Below are positions 8,174-18,347 of a DNA stretch of 64,000 nt, in pieces. Both the position numbers and the translations under genes were made by a program. Each line of letters opens with the position of its first letter. Within the stretch, counting starts at the first letter, position 1. The notes below the pieces were generated by a model. It saw only the letters and a program-made list of their open reading frames with translations. It was not told the DNA's origin and searched no databases. Origin of the DNA: an uncultured Pelagibacteraceae bacterium (GTDB taxonomy: Bacteria > Pseudomonadota > Alphaproteobacteria > Pelagibacterales > Pelagibacteraceae); the NCBI GenBank assembly GCA_902595465.1, contig CACJQE010000001.1, forward strand, positions 62,001-126,000, in the 5' to 3' direction.

Positions 8174-9832
8174 TTAAATCCTCACTAAATTTATATTTGT
8201 ATAAGGTCTTTTTCCTAATTTTTCTTTTGTATACTTTCTGCAAGTTATTTTAAGGGCGTCAATTAAATTTGACTCTTGTTTTTTGTTATTTAAAGAAAAA
8301 GTTTTTGCCGTTTTTTCAATCTCTTCTTCGAGATTAAACGTGAATTCATCTTTTTCATATATTGGCAAACCTCTAAAAGTTAATAATGGTTTGTTATGAA
8401 TATTTCCATTTGGAGTTATTACAAGTGTTGCCTCTATTAATCCATTAGTAGATAAATTTTTTCGCTCTTTAATTGATTGCGCATCTTCTTCAACACTTAT
8501 GGAACCATCCACATAAAGTCTTCCACTTGGTGCTTTATCATATACTTCGGGTTTATCACCTGGATAAATTCTTACTATGTCTCCATTTTCTACTCTAACT
8601 GGATATGGAACTTGCATTTCTTTAGCAAAATTTATGTGTTCAATCATATGTCTATGTTCTCCATGAACAGGTATAACGGATCTCGGCTTTATCCAATCAT
8701 ACATATCCTTTAAATCTTCTCTATTTGGATGCCCTGATACATGAATAAATTCACTATCTTCTGAAATTACTTCTATACCTTCTCTAACTAATTGATTGTG
8801 AAGTTTATATAATTTTTTTTCATTACCTGGAATAATTTTTGAAGAAAATATAACCGCATCACCTCTCTCAACAAAAACATCCGGATGTGTATAATTTGAA
8901 ATACGGTTCATTGCACCCATGGGCTCTCCTTGGCTTCCAGTACATAAGTAAACAATTTTTTCCCTTGAAATATTTTTTGCATCTCTTGCATCAAGTGGTT
9001 CAATAACATTTTGCAAGTAACCACATTGCCTAGCAGCTTTATAAATTCTGTGCATTGAACGGCCGACCAAAGCAATTTGCCTATCTGTTTGTTCAGCACA
9101 ATAAAATGCCGACTCCATTCTTGCTACATTTGAAGCAAAAGATGTAATAATTATTCTTTTCTTTAATCTTTCCATTATCTTTAGCATATTTTTTCTTACA
9201 TCAAGTTCAGATCCTGCTCTTCCTGCACTAAACACATTTGTTGAATCACATATCATTGTCAAAACACCTTCTTCGCCAATTTCCTTTAATCTTTTTGAAT
9301 TCATATTGTCTCCAGTTAATGGATCTGGATCACACTTCCAATCACCAGTATGTAATATATTTCCAACAGGTGTTTCAATTTTTAGTCCATTAGGTTCTAG
9401 TATAGAATGTGTTAATGTAACAAATTCTATTTTAAAAGGACTTAAATCTACAATGCTATTTAATTGAACAACTTCTAGATATCCTGTTACATCAATTTTT
9501 TTTTCCTTAAACTTTTCTGAAATTAATACTGATGTAAATGGAGTAGCAAATATTTTGCATTTTAGTTTTGGCCATATATGAGCAATTGCACCTATATGAT
9601 CTTCATGTGCATGAGTTAGAACAATACCTAATAAGTCGTCTTTTTTATCAACAATAAATCCAGGGTCAGGATATATTAAATCAACACCTGGAATTGCATC
9701 ATCAGCAAAAGTAACTCCTATATCTACAATTATCCATTTTCTATTATCTGGATTTCCATAGGCGAATAAATTCATATTCATCCCAATTTCTCCAGATCCC
9801 CCTAAAGGGCAAAAAATTAATTCATCTTTCAT
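8174..9832 (-). CDS. rnj: Ribonuclease J
   Basis: Metallo-beta-lactamase-fold ribonuclease (beta-CASP group) with endo- and 5'-exonuclease activity in mRNA decay and RNA processing. The 552 aa protein shows the zinc motif HAHEDHIGA near residue 75, further metal residues at HTGDW and SGHPNRED, and VIPVHGEHRHM. The beta-CASP region lies around ITSFASNVARMES and CTGSQGEP. Length and motifs fit RNase J of alphaproteobacteria. Its start overlaps the coaX stop (ATGA), so the two are translationally coupled. Confidence 0.94.
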   Translation of the reverse strand: MKDELIFCPLGGSGEIGMNMNLFAYGNPDNRKWIIVDIGVTFADDAIPGVDLIYPDPGFIVDKKDDLLGIVLTHAHEDHIGAIAHIWPKLKCKIFATPFTSVLISEKFKEKKIDVTGYLEVVQLNSIVDLSPFKIEFVTLTHSILEPNGLKIETPVGNILHTGDWKCDPDPLTGDNMNSKRLKEIGEEGVLTMICDSTNVFSAGRAGSELDVRKNMLKIMERLKKRIIITSFASNVARMESAFYCAEQTDRQIALVGRSMHRIYKAARQCGYLQNVIEPLDARDAKNISREKIVYLCTGSQGEPMGAMNRISNYTHPDVFVERGDAVIFSSKIIPGNEKKLYKLHNQLVREGIEVISEDSEFIHVSGHPNREDLKDMYDWIKPRSVIPVHGEHRHMIEHINFAKEMQVPYPVRVENGDIVRIYPGDKPEVYDKAPSGRLYVDGSISVEEDAQSIKERKNLSTNGLIEATLVITPNGNIHNKPLLTFRGLPIYEKDEFTFNLEEEIEKTAKTFSLNNKKQESNLIDALKITCRKYTKEKLGKRPYTNINLVRI

Positions 9833-10584
9833 TTATTTAAATACATAGCAGCCCTTAAAACTCCATCAGTGGTTAAATCAGATTTTATTTTTACTTTTAT
9901 TTTTAAAGAATTTTTAAACATTTTTGCTAGTCCACCAGTAAATATTATTTTATATTTTTTTTTGGTTTGTTTAATAATGGAATGAATTATATTGTCAATC
10001 AGACCAGTATAACCGAAGAAAAATCCTGAATTAATTGCGCTTATAGTATTTTTACCTACAACATTGTTTAATTTTTTAAATTTTACATTAGGTATTAAAG
10101 ATGCTTTTTTTGATAAATTTTCTAATGATAGATATATTCCTGGAGCAATTACCCCTCCATTATAACTATTTTCTGAGATTACATCAAAATTAGTTGCTGT
10201 TCCAAAATCTACTACAATATAATTATTTTTATTGTCAATTACTGATATTGCATTAGCTAACCTGTCGGAACCAATTTGCTTTCTATTAACTTTTATGCTT
10301 AATAATTTACTTAAATTAAGATTTTTTAACTCATTACAATTTGTATTAAAATATAATTTAAAATAATTTTTAATTTTCTTGTAACAATTAGGAACAACAG
10401 AGCAGAATAAAATTTGTTTTAATTTTTTATCATATTTTCTCAAAACATTTAAATTTTTTTTTAAATATTTTAAATTCACTTTATTTGTAGAAAGTCTGAT
10501 TTTTTTGACAATATTTTTATTTTTGTATACGCAGATTTTTATATCAGTATTTCCAATATCTCCGATAATGTAAAAATTAAGCAT
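9829..10584 (-). CDS. coaX: Type III pantothenate kinase
   Basis: Phosphorylates pantothenate in the first step of coenzyme A synthesis. The protein is 251 aa from the ATG at 10584; an in-frame TTG further upstream at 10605 is unlikely. ASKHA-fold signatures are visible: GDIGNTDIKI at the N-terminus, GSDRLANA, VVDFGTATNFDVI, and GGVIAPGIYLS. The C-terminal FTGGLA segment completes the nucleotide site. No P-loop is present, as expected for CoaX. It overlaps the end of birA by 8 bases, and its own stop overlaps the RNase J start. The birA-coaX-rnj order follows nuoN in several alphaproteobacteria, as I recall. Confidence 0.92.
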   Translation of the reverse strand: MLNFYIIGDIGNTDIKICVYKNKNIVKKIRLSTNKVNLKYLKKNLNVLRKYDKKLKQILFCSVVPNCYKKIKNYFKLYFNTNCNELKNLNLSKLLSIKVNRKQIGSDRLANAISVIDNKNNYIVVDFGTATNFDVISENSYNGGVIAPGIYLSLENLSKKASLIPNVKFKKLNNVVGKNTISAINSGFFFGYTGLIDNIIHSIIKQTKKKYKIIFTGGLAKMFKNSLKIKVKIKSDLTTDGVLRAAMYLNK

Positions 10585-11095
10585 AATAATAGTATTTTTT
10601 TTCAAAGTTATTTTTTATAAAATTTATAATTTTAGATTTATTAATTTTATTATTATATTTATTTATATAAGTAGTTTTATATTCTTTTATTGTTGGACTA
10701 CTTTTTATATTAATACCTACTCCAATAATTAGAAATTTAATTTCATTAAAATAAATTATTTCTTGAAGAATTCCGCATACCTTTTTATTCATTATTTTTA
10801 AATCATTTGGTAGTTTAATATTGATTTTACATGGAACGATATTTTTTAAAATATTTTTTATTACTCTAAGATTTGAAAATGTAATTTTTTTTAAATTTAA
10901 ACTTTCTCTAATAGGAAAAAAAATTGAAATAAAAAGATTTCCTCTTCTAGAAACCCATTTTTTTCCCCTTTGTCCTTTTCCATTAGTCTGGATATCGCTA
11001 GTAACTATACCTTGTTTTATATTTTTTTTGATTAATCTTATTGCTGTATCATTAGTGCTTTTGACACCCTTGTAAGAATATATTTTGAGTTTCAT
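10577..11095 (-). CDS. birA: Biotin-[acetyl-CoA-carboxylase] ligase (minimal form)
   Basis: Attaches biotin to the carrier subunit of biotin-dependent carboxylases. The 172 aa protein contains STNDTA (residues 13-18), the biotinoyl-AMP loop NGKGQRGKKWVS, LPNDLKI and KVCGILQE, and IGVGINI. It has neither the N-terminal DNA-binding domain of E. coli BirA nor most of the small C-terminal domain. It is therefore an enzyme only and not a biotin-operon repressor. The ATG shares a base with the nuoN stop. Codon usage is extremely A/T-biased and lysine/isoleucine-rich, but I see no frameshift. Confidence 0.9.
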   Translation of the reverse strand: MKLKIYSYKGVKSTNDTAIRLIKKNIKQGIVTSDIQTNGKGQRGKKWVSRRGNLFISIFFPIRESLNLKKITFSNLRVIKNILKNIVPCKINIKLPNDLKIMNKKVCGILQEIIYFNEIKFLIIGVGINIKSSPTIKEYKTTYINKYNNKINKSKIINFIKNNFEKKYYYYA

Positions 11096-12510
11096 TAATT
11101 AATGTTTATTTGTGAAATTATATTTACTATCCCACTTGGATATATAAAGTAAGCAAGGATGAAAAAAGTTGATGCTACTAGTGTAAATTTTAAACCTAAA
11201 TTATGTTTAGATTCAAATTTTTCTTTTTCTGGATCGAAATATATAATTTTGATTATTCTTAGATAATAAAAAGCAGCGATTACTGTTGCTAGCAGTCCAA
11301 CTATTGCTAAAAAATACATTTTTTCATTTATTACAGCCACAAAAATATAAAATTTTGCAAAAAAGCCAGCTAGCGGTGGTATTCCTGCTAAAGAGAATAA
11401 CACAACAAGCAATGATAATGACAGTAACGGATGATTTTTTGAAAGACCCGATAAATCTTCAATATTCTCATAATATTCATCGTTTCGCTTAAGCATAAAC
11501 AAACAACTAAAAAATGCTAAATTCATGACAAGATAAATTGTTATATATGTAATAGAACTCTGCACACCTTGTGTTGTACCTGTAGATAAGCCTGCAAGAG
11601 CATATCCCATATGACTAATTGAGCTGTAAGCTATTAGTCTTTTTAGATTTTTTTGACCAATTGCTGCTACCGCTCCAAATACCATTGATGCAATGGACAA
11701 AAATATAATTATCATTTGCCACTGATCACCTAACTCATAAAAAGGAATATATAGAAACCTAATAAATACTGTTAAAGCAGCAATTTTTGGTAGTAATGCG
11801 AAAAAGACTGTTACAGATGTTGGTGAGCCTTGATAAACATCAGGTGCCCACATATGGAAAGGAACGGCGGAAATTTTAAAAGCTAATCCAACTAAAATAA
11901 ATACTATTCCAAAAGTTAACCCGTATTCTATTTCTTTTGTGTTAACCATAATTTGATTAAAATTAGTCGTTTCTGAAAAACCATAAATTAGTGAACATCC
12001 ATATAATAAAAGTCCAGATGAAAGAGCACTTAAAACAAAATATTTTAATCCAGACTCTGTTGATAGTAAATTATCTCTATTAAATGATGCTAACACATAT
12101 AATGCTAGTGATTGCAATTCTAAACCCATGTAAAAAACAATAAGATCGTTTGAGCTAATCATCACCATCATACCTAAGATTGAGCATAAAATAAGAATTG
12201 GATATTCAATTTTGCTAATTTTATTAATCTGAATGTATTTTGATGATGACAGCATTACAAAAATCCCAGACAAAATTAAAAGAATTTTCATAAATCTAGC
12301 TAAACTATCTATATTGTAACTATTATTAAATAATGATGATTGAATTTGTGTGTCTAAGTTAATTATTAATGCTAAAGCAGCAACCAAACTTACTGTTGTT
12401 AAATTATAAACTATTTGAGAACTATTTTTCTTAAATACTCCAAATATTAATAAAAACATTATTATTATAGATATAAATAACTCTGGAATTATAAGTTGCA
12501 GATTTTCCAT
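11095..12510 (-). CDS. nuoN: NADH-quinone oxidoreductase subunit N
   Basis: Antiporter-like membrane subunit of complex I that contributes one proton pathway. The 471 aa protein is almost entirely hydrophobic with about 14 membrane helices. It carries FYMGLELQSLALYVLASF (with the conserved Glu of helix 5), a Lys-containing WAPDVYQGSPTSVT stretch, and LIAYSSISHMGYALAG. It is the last subunit of the 14-gene nuo operon, starts one base before the nuoM stop ends, and is followed directly by birA. Confidence 0.97.
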   Translation of the reverse strand: MENLQLIIPELFISIIIMFLLIFGVFKKNSSQIVYNLTTVSLVAALALIINLDTQIQSSLFNNSYNIDSLARFMKILLILSGIFVMLSSSKYIQINKISKIEYPILILCSILGMMVMISSNDLIVFYMGLELQSLALYVLASFNRDNLLSTESGLKYFVLSALSSGLLLYGCSLIYGFSETTNFNQIMVNTKEIEYGLTFGIVFILVGLAFKISAVPFHMWAPDVYQGSPTSVTVFFALLPKIAALTVFIRFLYIPFYELGDQWQMIIIFLSIASMVFGAVAAIGQKNLKRLIAYSSISHMGYALAGLSTGTTQGVQSSITYITIYLVMNLAFFSCLFMLKRNDEYYENIEDLSGLSKNHPLLSLSLLVVLFSLAGIPPLAGFFAKFYIFVAVINEKMYFLAIVGLLATVIAAFYYLRIIKIIYFDPEKEKFESKHNLGLKFTLVASTFFILAYFIYPSGIVNIISQININ

Positions 12511-14006
12511 TATTCACCTAAAGCTAATTTGTTGATCTTATCTAAATCATTCATATCTATCATATTTGCAACTGATACTTCTATTGAGTTAATCAAAGGT
12601 TCTGGATAAAAACCAAAAAATATAATCGGTAATACTAAAAGCCATAATGTAACAATTTCAAATCTTTTTAAATCAACCATTTTTTTTACATCTTCATTAA
12701 TTAATTTTCCAAAGATAATTCTCTTATATAACCATAGCATATATGCCGCCCCCAAGATCACTCCTAGACTTGCAATCGTTGCCACTAGTATATTCTTTTT
12801 AAATGCACCCATTAAAACTAAAAATTCACCAATAAAACCACTTGTTCCAGGTAATCCAAGAGCTCCTAAAGTAAAAACCATAAAAACTATTGCGTACTTT
12901 GGCATTATAGAAACTAAGCCTCCATATCTATTTATAAGTCTTGTATGAAGTCTATCGTAAACAACACCAACACATAAAAATAGTGCTGCAGATACTAAAC
13001 CATGACTTATCATTTGGAAGATACTTCCTTCTATTCCTTGCTGTGTCATTGTGAAAATACCTAGTGTTACAAATCCCATATGAGCAACAGACGAATAAGC
13101 TATTAGTTTCTTCATATCTTCCTGCATTAAGGCTACTAGTGATGTATAAATAATCGCTATCAAACTAAGTGTGTAAACTAAAGGAACAAAATATAATGAA
13201 GCATCAGGAAACAAACCTAGAGAAAACCTTATAAATCCATATCCAGCCATTTTTAAAAGTATTGCAGCTAGTAAAACTGAACCTGCAGTTGGTGCCTCTA
13301 CATGAGCATCTGGCAACCATGTATGCACTGGCCACATTGGTGTTTTAACAGCAAAGGAACTAAAAAATGCTAGCCACAATAAATTTTGGTACTTAGCGTC
13401 GATACCCAATTCATATAACTTAATGACATCTGTTGTACCAGTTATCCAATATATTGATATGATAGCAACTAACATTAAAACCGAACCTAGCAAAGTATAT
13501 AAAAAGAATTTAAATGCTGAATAAACTCTTCTTTCTCCACCCCATATACCAATAATTAAAAACATTGGTATAAGACCAGCTTCAAAAAATAAATAAAATA
13601 CAACTAAGTCCAACGAGCAAAAGACACCAATCATAAATGTTTCGAGTATTAAGATTGCTATTAAAAAATCTTTTAATCTGTTTTTAATAGTAGCATTTAC
13701 AGTTATTACACAAATGGGTGTAATGAATGTTGTAAGTAAAATAAATAAAATTGATATCCCGTCTACTCCAACTTTGTAATTAACAAATCCTGAAATCCAT
13801 TCTCTTTCTTCAACAAACTGGAAATCAACTATAGATTTATCAAAAATAATCCATAAATATAAAGATAAGAAAAAATTGGCTAAAGTTATAAAAAGGGCAA
13901 CATATTTGCTACTTTGATATTGAGAATTAGACGATCTAACAAAAAAAATAAATAAAGCTCCTATTGTCGGAAGTAAAATTAATGATGATAGAATTGGAAA
14001 ATTCAT
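12510..14006 (-). CDS. nuoM: NADH-quinone oxidoreductase subunit M
   Basis: Antiporter-like proton-pumping subunit of complex I. The 498 aa protein has about 14 membrane helices, with VVFYLFFEAGLIPMFLIIG (the Glu of helix 5), KTPMWPVHTWLPDAHVEAPT and LIAYSSVAHMGFVTLG. These residues, including the helix 7 Lys in AVKTPMWP, are typical of NuoM. There is a one-base gap to nuoL and a one-base overlap with nuoN. Confidence 0.98.
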   Translation of the reverse strand: MNFPILSSLILLPTIGALFIFFVRSSNSQYQSSKYVALFITLANFFLSLYLWIIFDKSIVDFQFVEEREWISGFVNYKVGVDGISILFILLTTFITPICVITVNATIKNRLKDFLIAILILETFMIGVFCSLDLVVFYLFFEAGLIPMFLIIGIWGGERRVYSAFKFFLYTLLGSVLMLVAIISIYWITGTTDVIKLYELGIDAKYQNLLWLAFFSSFAVKTPMWPVHTWLPDAHVEAPTAGSVLLAAILLKMAGYGFIRFSLGLFPDASLYFVPLVYTLSLIAIIYTSLVALMQEDMKKLIAYSSVAHMGFVTLGIFTMTQQGIEGSIFQMISHGLVSAALFLCVGVVYDRLHTRLINRYGGLVSIMPKYAIVFMVFTLGALGLPGTSGFIGEFLVLMGAFKKNILVATIASLGVILGAAYMLWLYKRIIFGKLINEDVKKMVDLKRFEIVTLWLLVLPIIFFGFYPEPLINSIEVSVANMIDMNDLDKINKLALGE

Positions 14007-14007
14007 A

Positions 14008-15921
14008 TTATTTTACTATTAATAAAGTTAATAGAATTGAAAAACCTAGAAGCATTATAAAGGCATACTGATAAATATATCCTGATTGAAACTTTACTGC
14101 TTTAAATGAAAAAAGTTTTATCAAGTTTGAAATTCCATCTGGTCCAAATTTATCGATTATTAATCCATCAATTTTTTTCCAAAGAAATTTTCCAAAACTT
14201 TTTGAAGGTTTAATAAAAATTTGATCATACAATTCGTCAAAATACCATTTTTTTTGGAGAAAAATGTAAACTGGCATGTTAATGGAAACTATTTCGTTTA
14301 CAATTTTAGTATTTTTAATAAATAGATAATATGACAATGGAATTGTTAGTACTACCAACGTAGGAGTTAAAAACAAAAACCAAGTTGGAGGATGTTCTTT
14401 TCCTAATGGTTCTAGAAATTTTATAGACTCTCCCCAAAAATTATACATTGTATCATGACCTATAAATAATTCTTTAAAAAAGAATCCTGAAAAAACAGCA
14501 CCGACTGCTAATAAAACCAAAGGTAACATCATGCTTAATGGAGATTCGTGCATTGTATCAATACTAAGATCTTTATTTTTGTAATCTCCATGAAAAGTTT
14601 TAAATATTAATCTCCATGAGTATATAGAAGTCATTACAGCAGTTAATACACCTATACCAGCAGCATAAATTCCAAATTTTGTTTCACTTATATAAGCAAA
14701 TTCAATTATTGCATCTTTAGAATAAAAACCTGATAAGAAAGGAAATCCTGTTAAAGCTAAAGTACCAACAACCATTAATGCATAAGTGTAAGGTAATTTT
14801 TTAAATACTCCTCCCATCTTAGTAACATCTTGTTCATCTTTAAATGAATGAATTACTGATCCAGAGCCTAAGAAAAGTAGAGCTTTAAAAAAAGCATGTG
14901 TAAATAAATGAAACATTGCAACATTATATGCGCCTACACCTGCTGCAAAAAACATGTATCCCAATTGACTACAAGTAGAATAAGCGATAATTTTTTTTAT
15001 ATCTGTTTGCACTAAAGCTACTGTAGCTGCAAAAAAAGCTGTGGTCATTCCAACTACTGTGATTACTGACAAAGCTAATTCTGAATACTCATAAATTGGA
15101 GAACATCTAACTACTAAAAAAACTCCTGCTGTTACCATTGTGGCTGCATGAATTAATGCGGATACTGGTGTTGGACCTTCCATAGCATCTGGCAACCAAG
15201 TATGAAGCAAAAATTGTGCAGATTTTCCCATTGCTCCAATAAAAAGTAATAAACAAATTAAATCTATTGTATTAAATTCAAAAGATAGAAAATTTATTTT
15301 TTGATCTATTATTTCAGGTATCTTAAGAAAAACTTCATCATAATTTACTGTGCCAAAAATATAAAATATTAAAAAAATTCCCAATGCAAAACCAAAGTCT
15401 CCAACTCTATTTACGATAAAAGCCTTAATAGCAGCAGCATTAGCAGTTTCTTTTTTATACCAAAAACCAATTAAAAAGTACGAGCAAAGGCCAACTCCTT
15501 CCCATCCGAAAAATAATTGCAAAAAATTATCTGATGTTACCAATGTTAACATGGCGAATGTAAATAATGATAGATAGGACATAAATCTTGGTTTATGTGG
15601 GTCGTGAGACATGTAACCAACAGAATAAATATGAACTAAGGATGAAACTAGAGTAACTACAACCAACATTACTGCAGAAAGAGCATCAACTTTAATTGAC
15701 CAATTTACATTTAAAGATCCTGAATTTATCCAAGTTGCAATAATTGCATTATGCTCATATCCTGATGAAACAACTTTAAAAAATATGAATAATGATAATA
15801 ATGAAGAAATAGAAACCAAAATACATGTGATTAATTGAGATAATTTATCACCAATAGTTTTTCCAAAAAAACCTGATATGATTGAACCTATCAAAGGTAA
15901 AAATAATATTAAATATTCCAT
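14008..15921 (-). CDS. nuoL: NADH-quinone oxidoreductase subunit L
   Basis: Largest antiporter-like subunit of complex I, with the C-terminal lateral helix spanning the membrane arm. The 637 aa protein includes LQLFFGWEGVGLCSYFLIG, KSAQFLLHTWLPDAMEGPTP and IIAYSTCSQLGYMFFA. After the core 14 helices there is a long amphipathic region and a last membrane helix (about residues 615-635), as expected for NuoL. It directly follows nuoK with no gap. Confidence 0.98.
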   Translation of the reverse strand: MEYLILFLPLIGSIISGFFGKTIGDKLSQLITCILVSISSLLSLFIFFKVVSSGYEHNAIIATWINSGSLNVNWSIKVDALSAVMLVVVTLVSSLVHIYSVGYMSHDPHKPRFMSYLSLFTFAMLTLVTSDNFLQLFFGWEGVGLCSYFLIGFWYKKETANAAAIKAFIVNRVGDFGFALGIFLIFYIFGTVNYDEVFLKIPEIIDQKINFLSFEFNTIDLICLLLFIGAMGKSAQFLLHTWLPDAMEGPTPVSALIHAATMVTAGVFLVVRCSPIYEYSELALSVITVVGMTTAFFAATVALVQTDIKKIIAYSTCSQLGYMFFAAGVGAYNVAMFHLFTHAFFKALLFLGSGSVIHSFKDEQDVTKMGGVFKKLPYTYALMVVGTLALTGFPFLSGFYSKDAIIEFAYISETKFGIYAAGIGVLTAVMTSIYSWRLIFKTFHGDYKNKDLSIDTMHESPLSMMLPLVLLAVGAVFSGFFFKELFIGHDTMYNFWGESIKFLEPLGKEHPPTWFLFLTPTLVVLTIPLSYYLFIKNTKIVNEIVSINMPVYIFLQKKWYFDELYDQIFIKPSKSFGKFLWKKIDGLIIDKFGPDGISNLIKLFSFKAVKFQSGYIYQYAFIMLLGFSILLTLLIVK

Positions 15922-16233
15922 TTACCCTTTCAATCTGTCGATTTCTTCAACTCTTATTGTTCCTGAGTTTCTGTAATAAACCACAATTATTGCAAGTCCT
16001 ATTGCAGCCTCAGCTGCAGCCACTGTTAATATGAATAATGTGAAAACCTGACCACTCAAATCATTAATAAAAATAGAAAAAGATACTAAATTTATATTTA
16101 CAGCTAAAAGTATTAATTCAATACTCATCAATATAACGATAATATTTTTTCTATTTAGAAAAATACCCACAATACCGATTGTGAATATAATAGCAGAGAG
16201 AGTTAAATAATGTCCAAGACCAATACTAAGCAT
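15922..16233 (-). CDS. nuoK: NADH-quinone oxidoreductase subunit K
   Basis: Small three-helix membrane subunit of complex I, 103 aa. Conserved glutamates are present in [18 protein letters not shown] and in [14 protein letters not shown], the residues linked to the proton path near the quinone module. It overlaps nuoJ by 8 bases. Confidence 0.98.
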   Translation of the reverse strand: MLSIGLGHYLTLSAIIFTIGIVGIFLNRKNIIVILMSIELILLAVNINLVSFSIFINDLSGQVFTLFILTVAAAEAAIGLAIIVVYYRNSGTIRVEEIDRLKG

Positions 16234-16858
16234 CTATTTTAACTCCTTTATTATTTTCAACATCAACTAATTCAATACCATCTTTTCTATCTCTTGATAT
16301 TTGTTTGAAATAACTTTGTCTTTTTACTCCAGATCTTTGTCTGAAGGTCAATACAATTGCTCCGATCATGGCTACCAATAGTATCATTCCAGATAATTGA
16401 AACAAATGAATATAATCAGTATATATAACGCCTCCTAAAGATTGGGTATTTGTTAACTCAGTATTTATTTCAATCGCAATTGAATCTAATAACTCCGGTT
16501 TATATTTCCATCCACCTATAACGATAATTAATTCAAAAAATATAATAATACTTACTAATAGACCAACTGGAATATGGGAACTTCTTCCACTAGAATTAAA
16601 CCATTCATTTTTTTGTTGAGCAACATTTAACATCATTACCACAAATAAAAATAATACTGCCACTGCTCCAACATACACAATAAGCATTATCATTCCTAAA
16701 AATTCGGCACCAATCATGATGAATAGGCAAGAAATACTAATAAAGTCCAATATTAAAAAAAAAACTGAATTAACTGTGTTTTTTGAAACAGTTACCATTA
16801 TTGCAGAGACAATTGCAATCAGTGAAAATATATAAAAGACTATTGCGTGAGCAATCAT
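16226..16858 (-). CDS. nuoJ: NADH-quinone oxidoreductase subunit J
   Basis: Membrane subunit of complex I, 210 aa with five predicted helices. The segment [20 protein letters not shown] matches the conserved helix 3 that forms a pi-bulge in NuoJ. The polar C-terminal tail (about residues 175-210) is longer than in E. coli. It lies between nuoI (3-base gap) and nuoK (overlap). Confidence 0.97.
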   Translation of the reverse strand: MIAHAIVFYIFSLIAIVSAIMVTVSKNTVNSVFFLILDFISISCLFIMIGAEFLGMIMLIVYVGAVAVLFLFVVMMLNVAQQKNEWFNSSGRSSHIPVGLLVSIIIFFELIIVIGGWKYKPELLDSIAIEINTELTNTQSLGGVIYTDYIHLFQLSGMILLVAMIGAIVLTFRQRSGVKRQSYFKQISRDRKDGIELVDVENNKGVKIDA

Positions 16859-16861
16859 TGA

Positions 16862-17347
16862 TTATCTGTGGGAGCTATCAGCATTAATATTTGCTGCTAA
16901 AATATTCTCCCATCTATCTCCATTCTCTAACAACTTTTCTTTGTTATAGTAAAGTTCTTCTCTTGTTTCTGTAGCAAATTCAAAATTTGGACCTTGAACA
17001 ATCGCGTCAACCGGACAAGATTGTTCGCACAAACCACAATAAATACATTTTAACATATCAATATCATAACGAGTAGTTTTTCTACTTCCATCTTCTCTCT
17101 CGCTAGACTCTATTGTTATTGCCTGAGCAGGGCAAACAGCTTCACATAGTTTGCAAGCAATACATCTCTCCTCACCATTTGGATATCTTCTTAGCGCATG
17201 TTCTCCTCTTGCTCTAGGACTAATTGAACCTTTTTCAAATGGATAATTAATTGTTTTTTTTGGTTTAAATATTTCTTTTATTGCCATGATTAATCCCGTT
17301 AAAAAATCAATCATAAAAATTGTTTTGAAAAATCTTATTAAGCTCAT
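16862..17347 (-). CDS. nuoI: NADH-quinone oxidoreductase subunit I
   Basis: Peripheral subunit carrying two [4Fe-4S] clusters (N6a and N6b). Two complete ferredoxin motifs are visible: [12 protein letters not shown] and [12 protein letters not shown], about 30 residues apart. The ATG at 17347 gives 161 aa beginning [11 protein letters not shown], the usual amphipathic N-terminus. A TTG further upstream would overlap nuoH and is not needed. The start lies one base after the nuoH stop. Confidence 0.97.
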   Translation of the reverse strand: MSLIRFFKTIFMIDFLTGLIMAIKEIFKPKKTINYPFEKGSISPRARGEHALRRYPNGEERCIACKLCEAVCPAQAITIESSEREDGSRKTTRYDIDMLKCIYCGLCEQSCPVDAIVQGPNFEFATETREELYYNKEKLLENGDRWENILAANINADSSHR

Positions 17348-17348
17348 T

Positions 17349-18347
17349 CTAATTCCCCGGTAATAAATCAAAATACATCAAAAAACTTGCAGTTAATACT
17401 ACATAAATCAATGAAAATGGTAGAAAAATTTTCCATCCAAGTTTCATTAATTGATCATACCTGTATCTAGGCACTATTGCTTTTATCAGAGCAAATAAGA
17501 TAAATAAAAAGAGTATTTTTAAAATTAACCATACAGGTGCTGGAATAACGTTAAATGGAAATAAATCTATAGGAGATAACCAGCCACCAAAAAATAAAAT
17601 AGATCCCATTGCACACATAAGTAAAATGTTAGCATATTCCCCTAACCAAAACATAGCATACATCATTCCAGAGTATTCTGTCTGGTAACCTGCTACTAAC
17701 TCTGCTTCAGCTTCAGGCAAATCAAAAGGTGGTCTGTTAGTTTCTGCTAAGGCTGAAATAAAAAATATTATAAACATTGGGAATAGAGGTATTACAAACC
17801 ATAAATCTTTTTGAGCTAAAACGATGTCACTTAGATTTAATGAACCTACACAAAGTAATACATTTATTATTATTACACCTATGGAAACTTCATAAGAAAC
17901 CATTTGAGCAGCTGATCTAATTGCTCCTAGGAAAGGATACTTTGAATTAGATGCCCATCCACCCATAATTATTCCATAAACACCTAAAGATGAAACTGCA
18001 AAAAGATATAAAATACCAACATTGATATCTGCTAATACAAATGTTTCACTAAAAGGAATTACCGCCCAAGCAATTAAAGCCAAAGTCATTGTAACTATCG
18101 GGGCTAATATAAATATAACTTTATTTGAGCTTGCCGGAATTATTATTTCTTTAAAAATATATTTTAATGCGTCAGCTAATGTTTGAAATAATCCAAATGG
18201 ACCGACAACGTTAGGACCTCTTCTTTTTTGAACAAATGCCCATACTCTTCTATCTAACCAGACAATCATTGCAACAGATACTAAAACTGGGATCAATAGA
18301 AACAGAATTCTATAAATTTGATCAAAAAATATAAATAGTTCAGCCAT
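17349..18347 (-). CDS. nuoH: NADH-quinone oxidoreductase subunit H
   Basis: Membrane subunit forming the quinone-binding cavity at the joint of complex I. The 332 aa protein has eight predicted helices with the family motifs [20 protein letters not shown] near residue 30, [20 protein letters not shown] near residue 203, and a final [13 protein letters not shown]. The ATG overlaps the last base of the nuoG stop region. Confidence 0.98.
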   Translation of the reverse strand: MAELFIFFDQIYRILFLLIPVLVSVAMIVWLDRRVWAFVQKRRGPNVVGPFGLFQTLADALKYIFKEIIIPASSNKVIFILAPIVTMTLALIAWAVIPFSETFVLADINVGILYLFAVSSLGVYGIIMGGWASNSKYPFLGAIRSAAQMVSYEVSIGVIIINVLLCVGSLNLSDIVLAQKDLWFVIPLFPMFIIFFISALAETNRPPFDLPEAEAELVAGYQTEYSGMMYAMFWLGEYANILLMCAMGSILFFGGWLSPIDLFPFNVIPAPVWLILKILFLFILFALIKAIVPRYRYDQLMKLGWKIFLPFSLIYVVLTASFLMYFDLLPGN

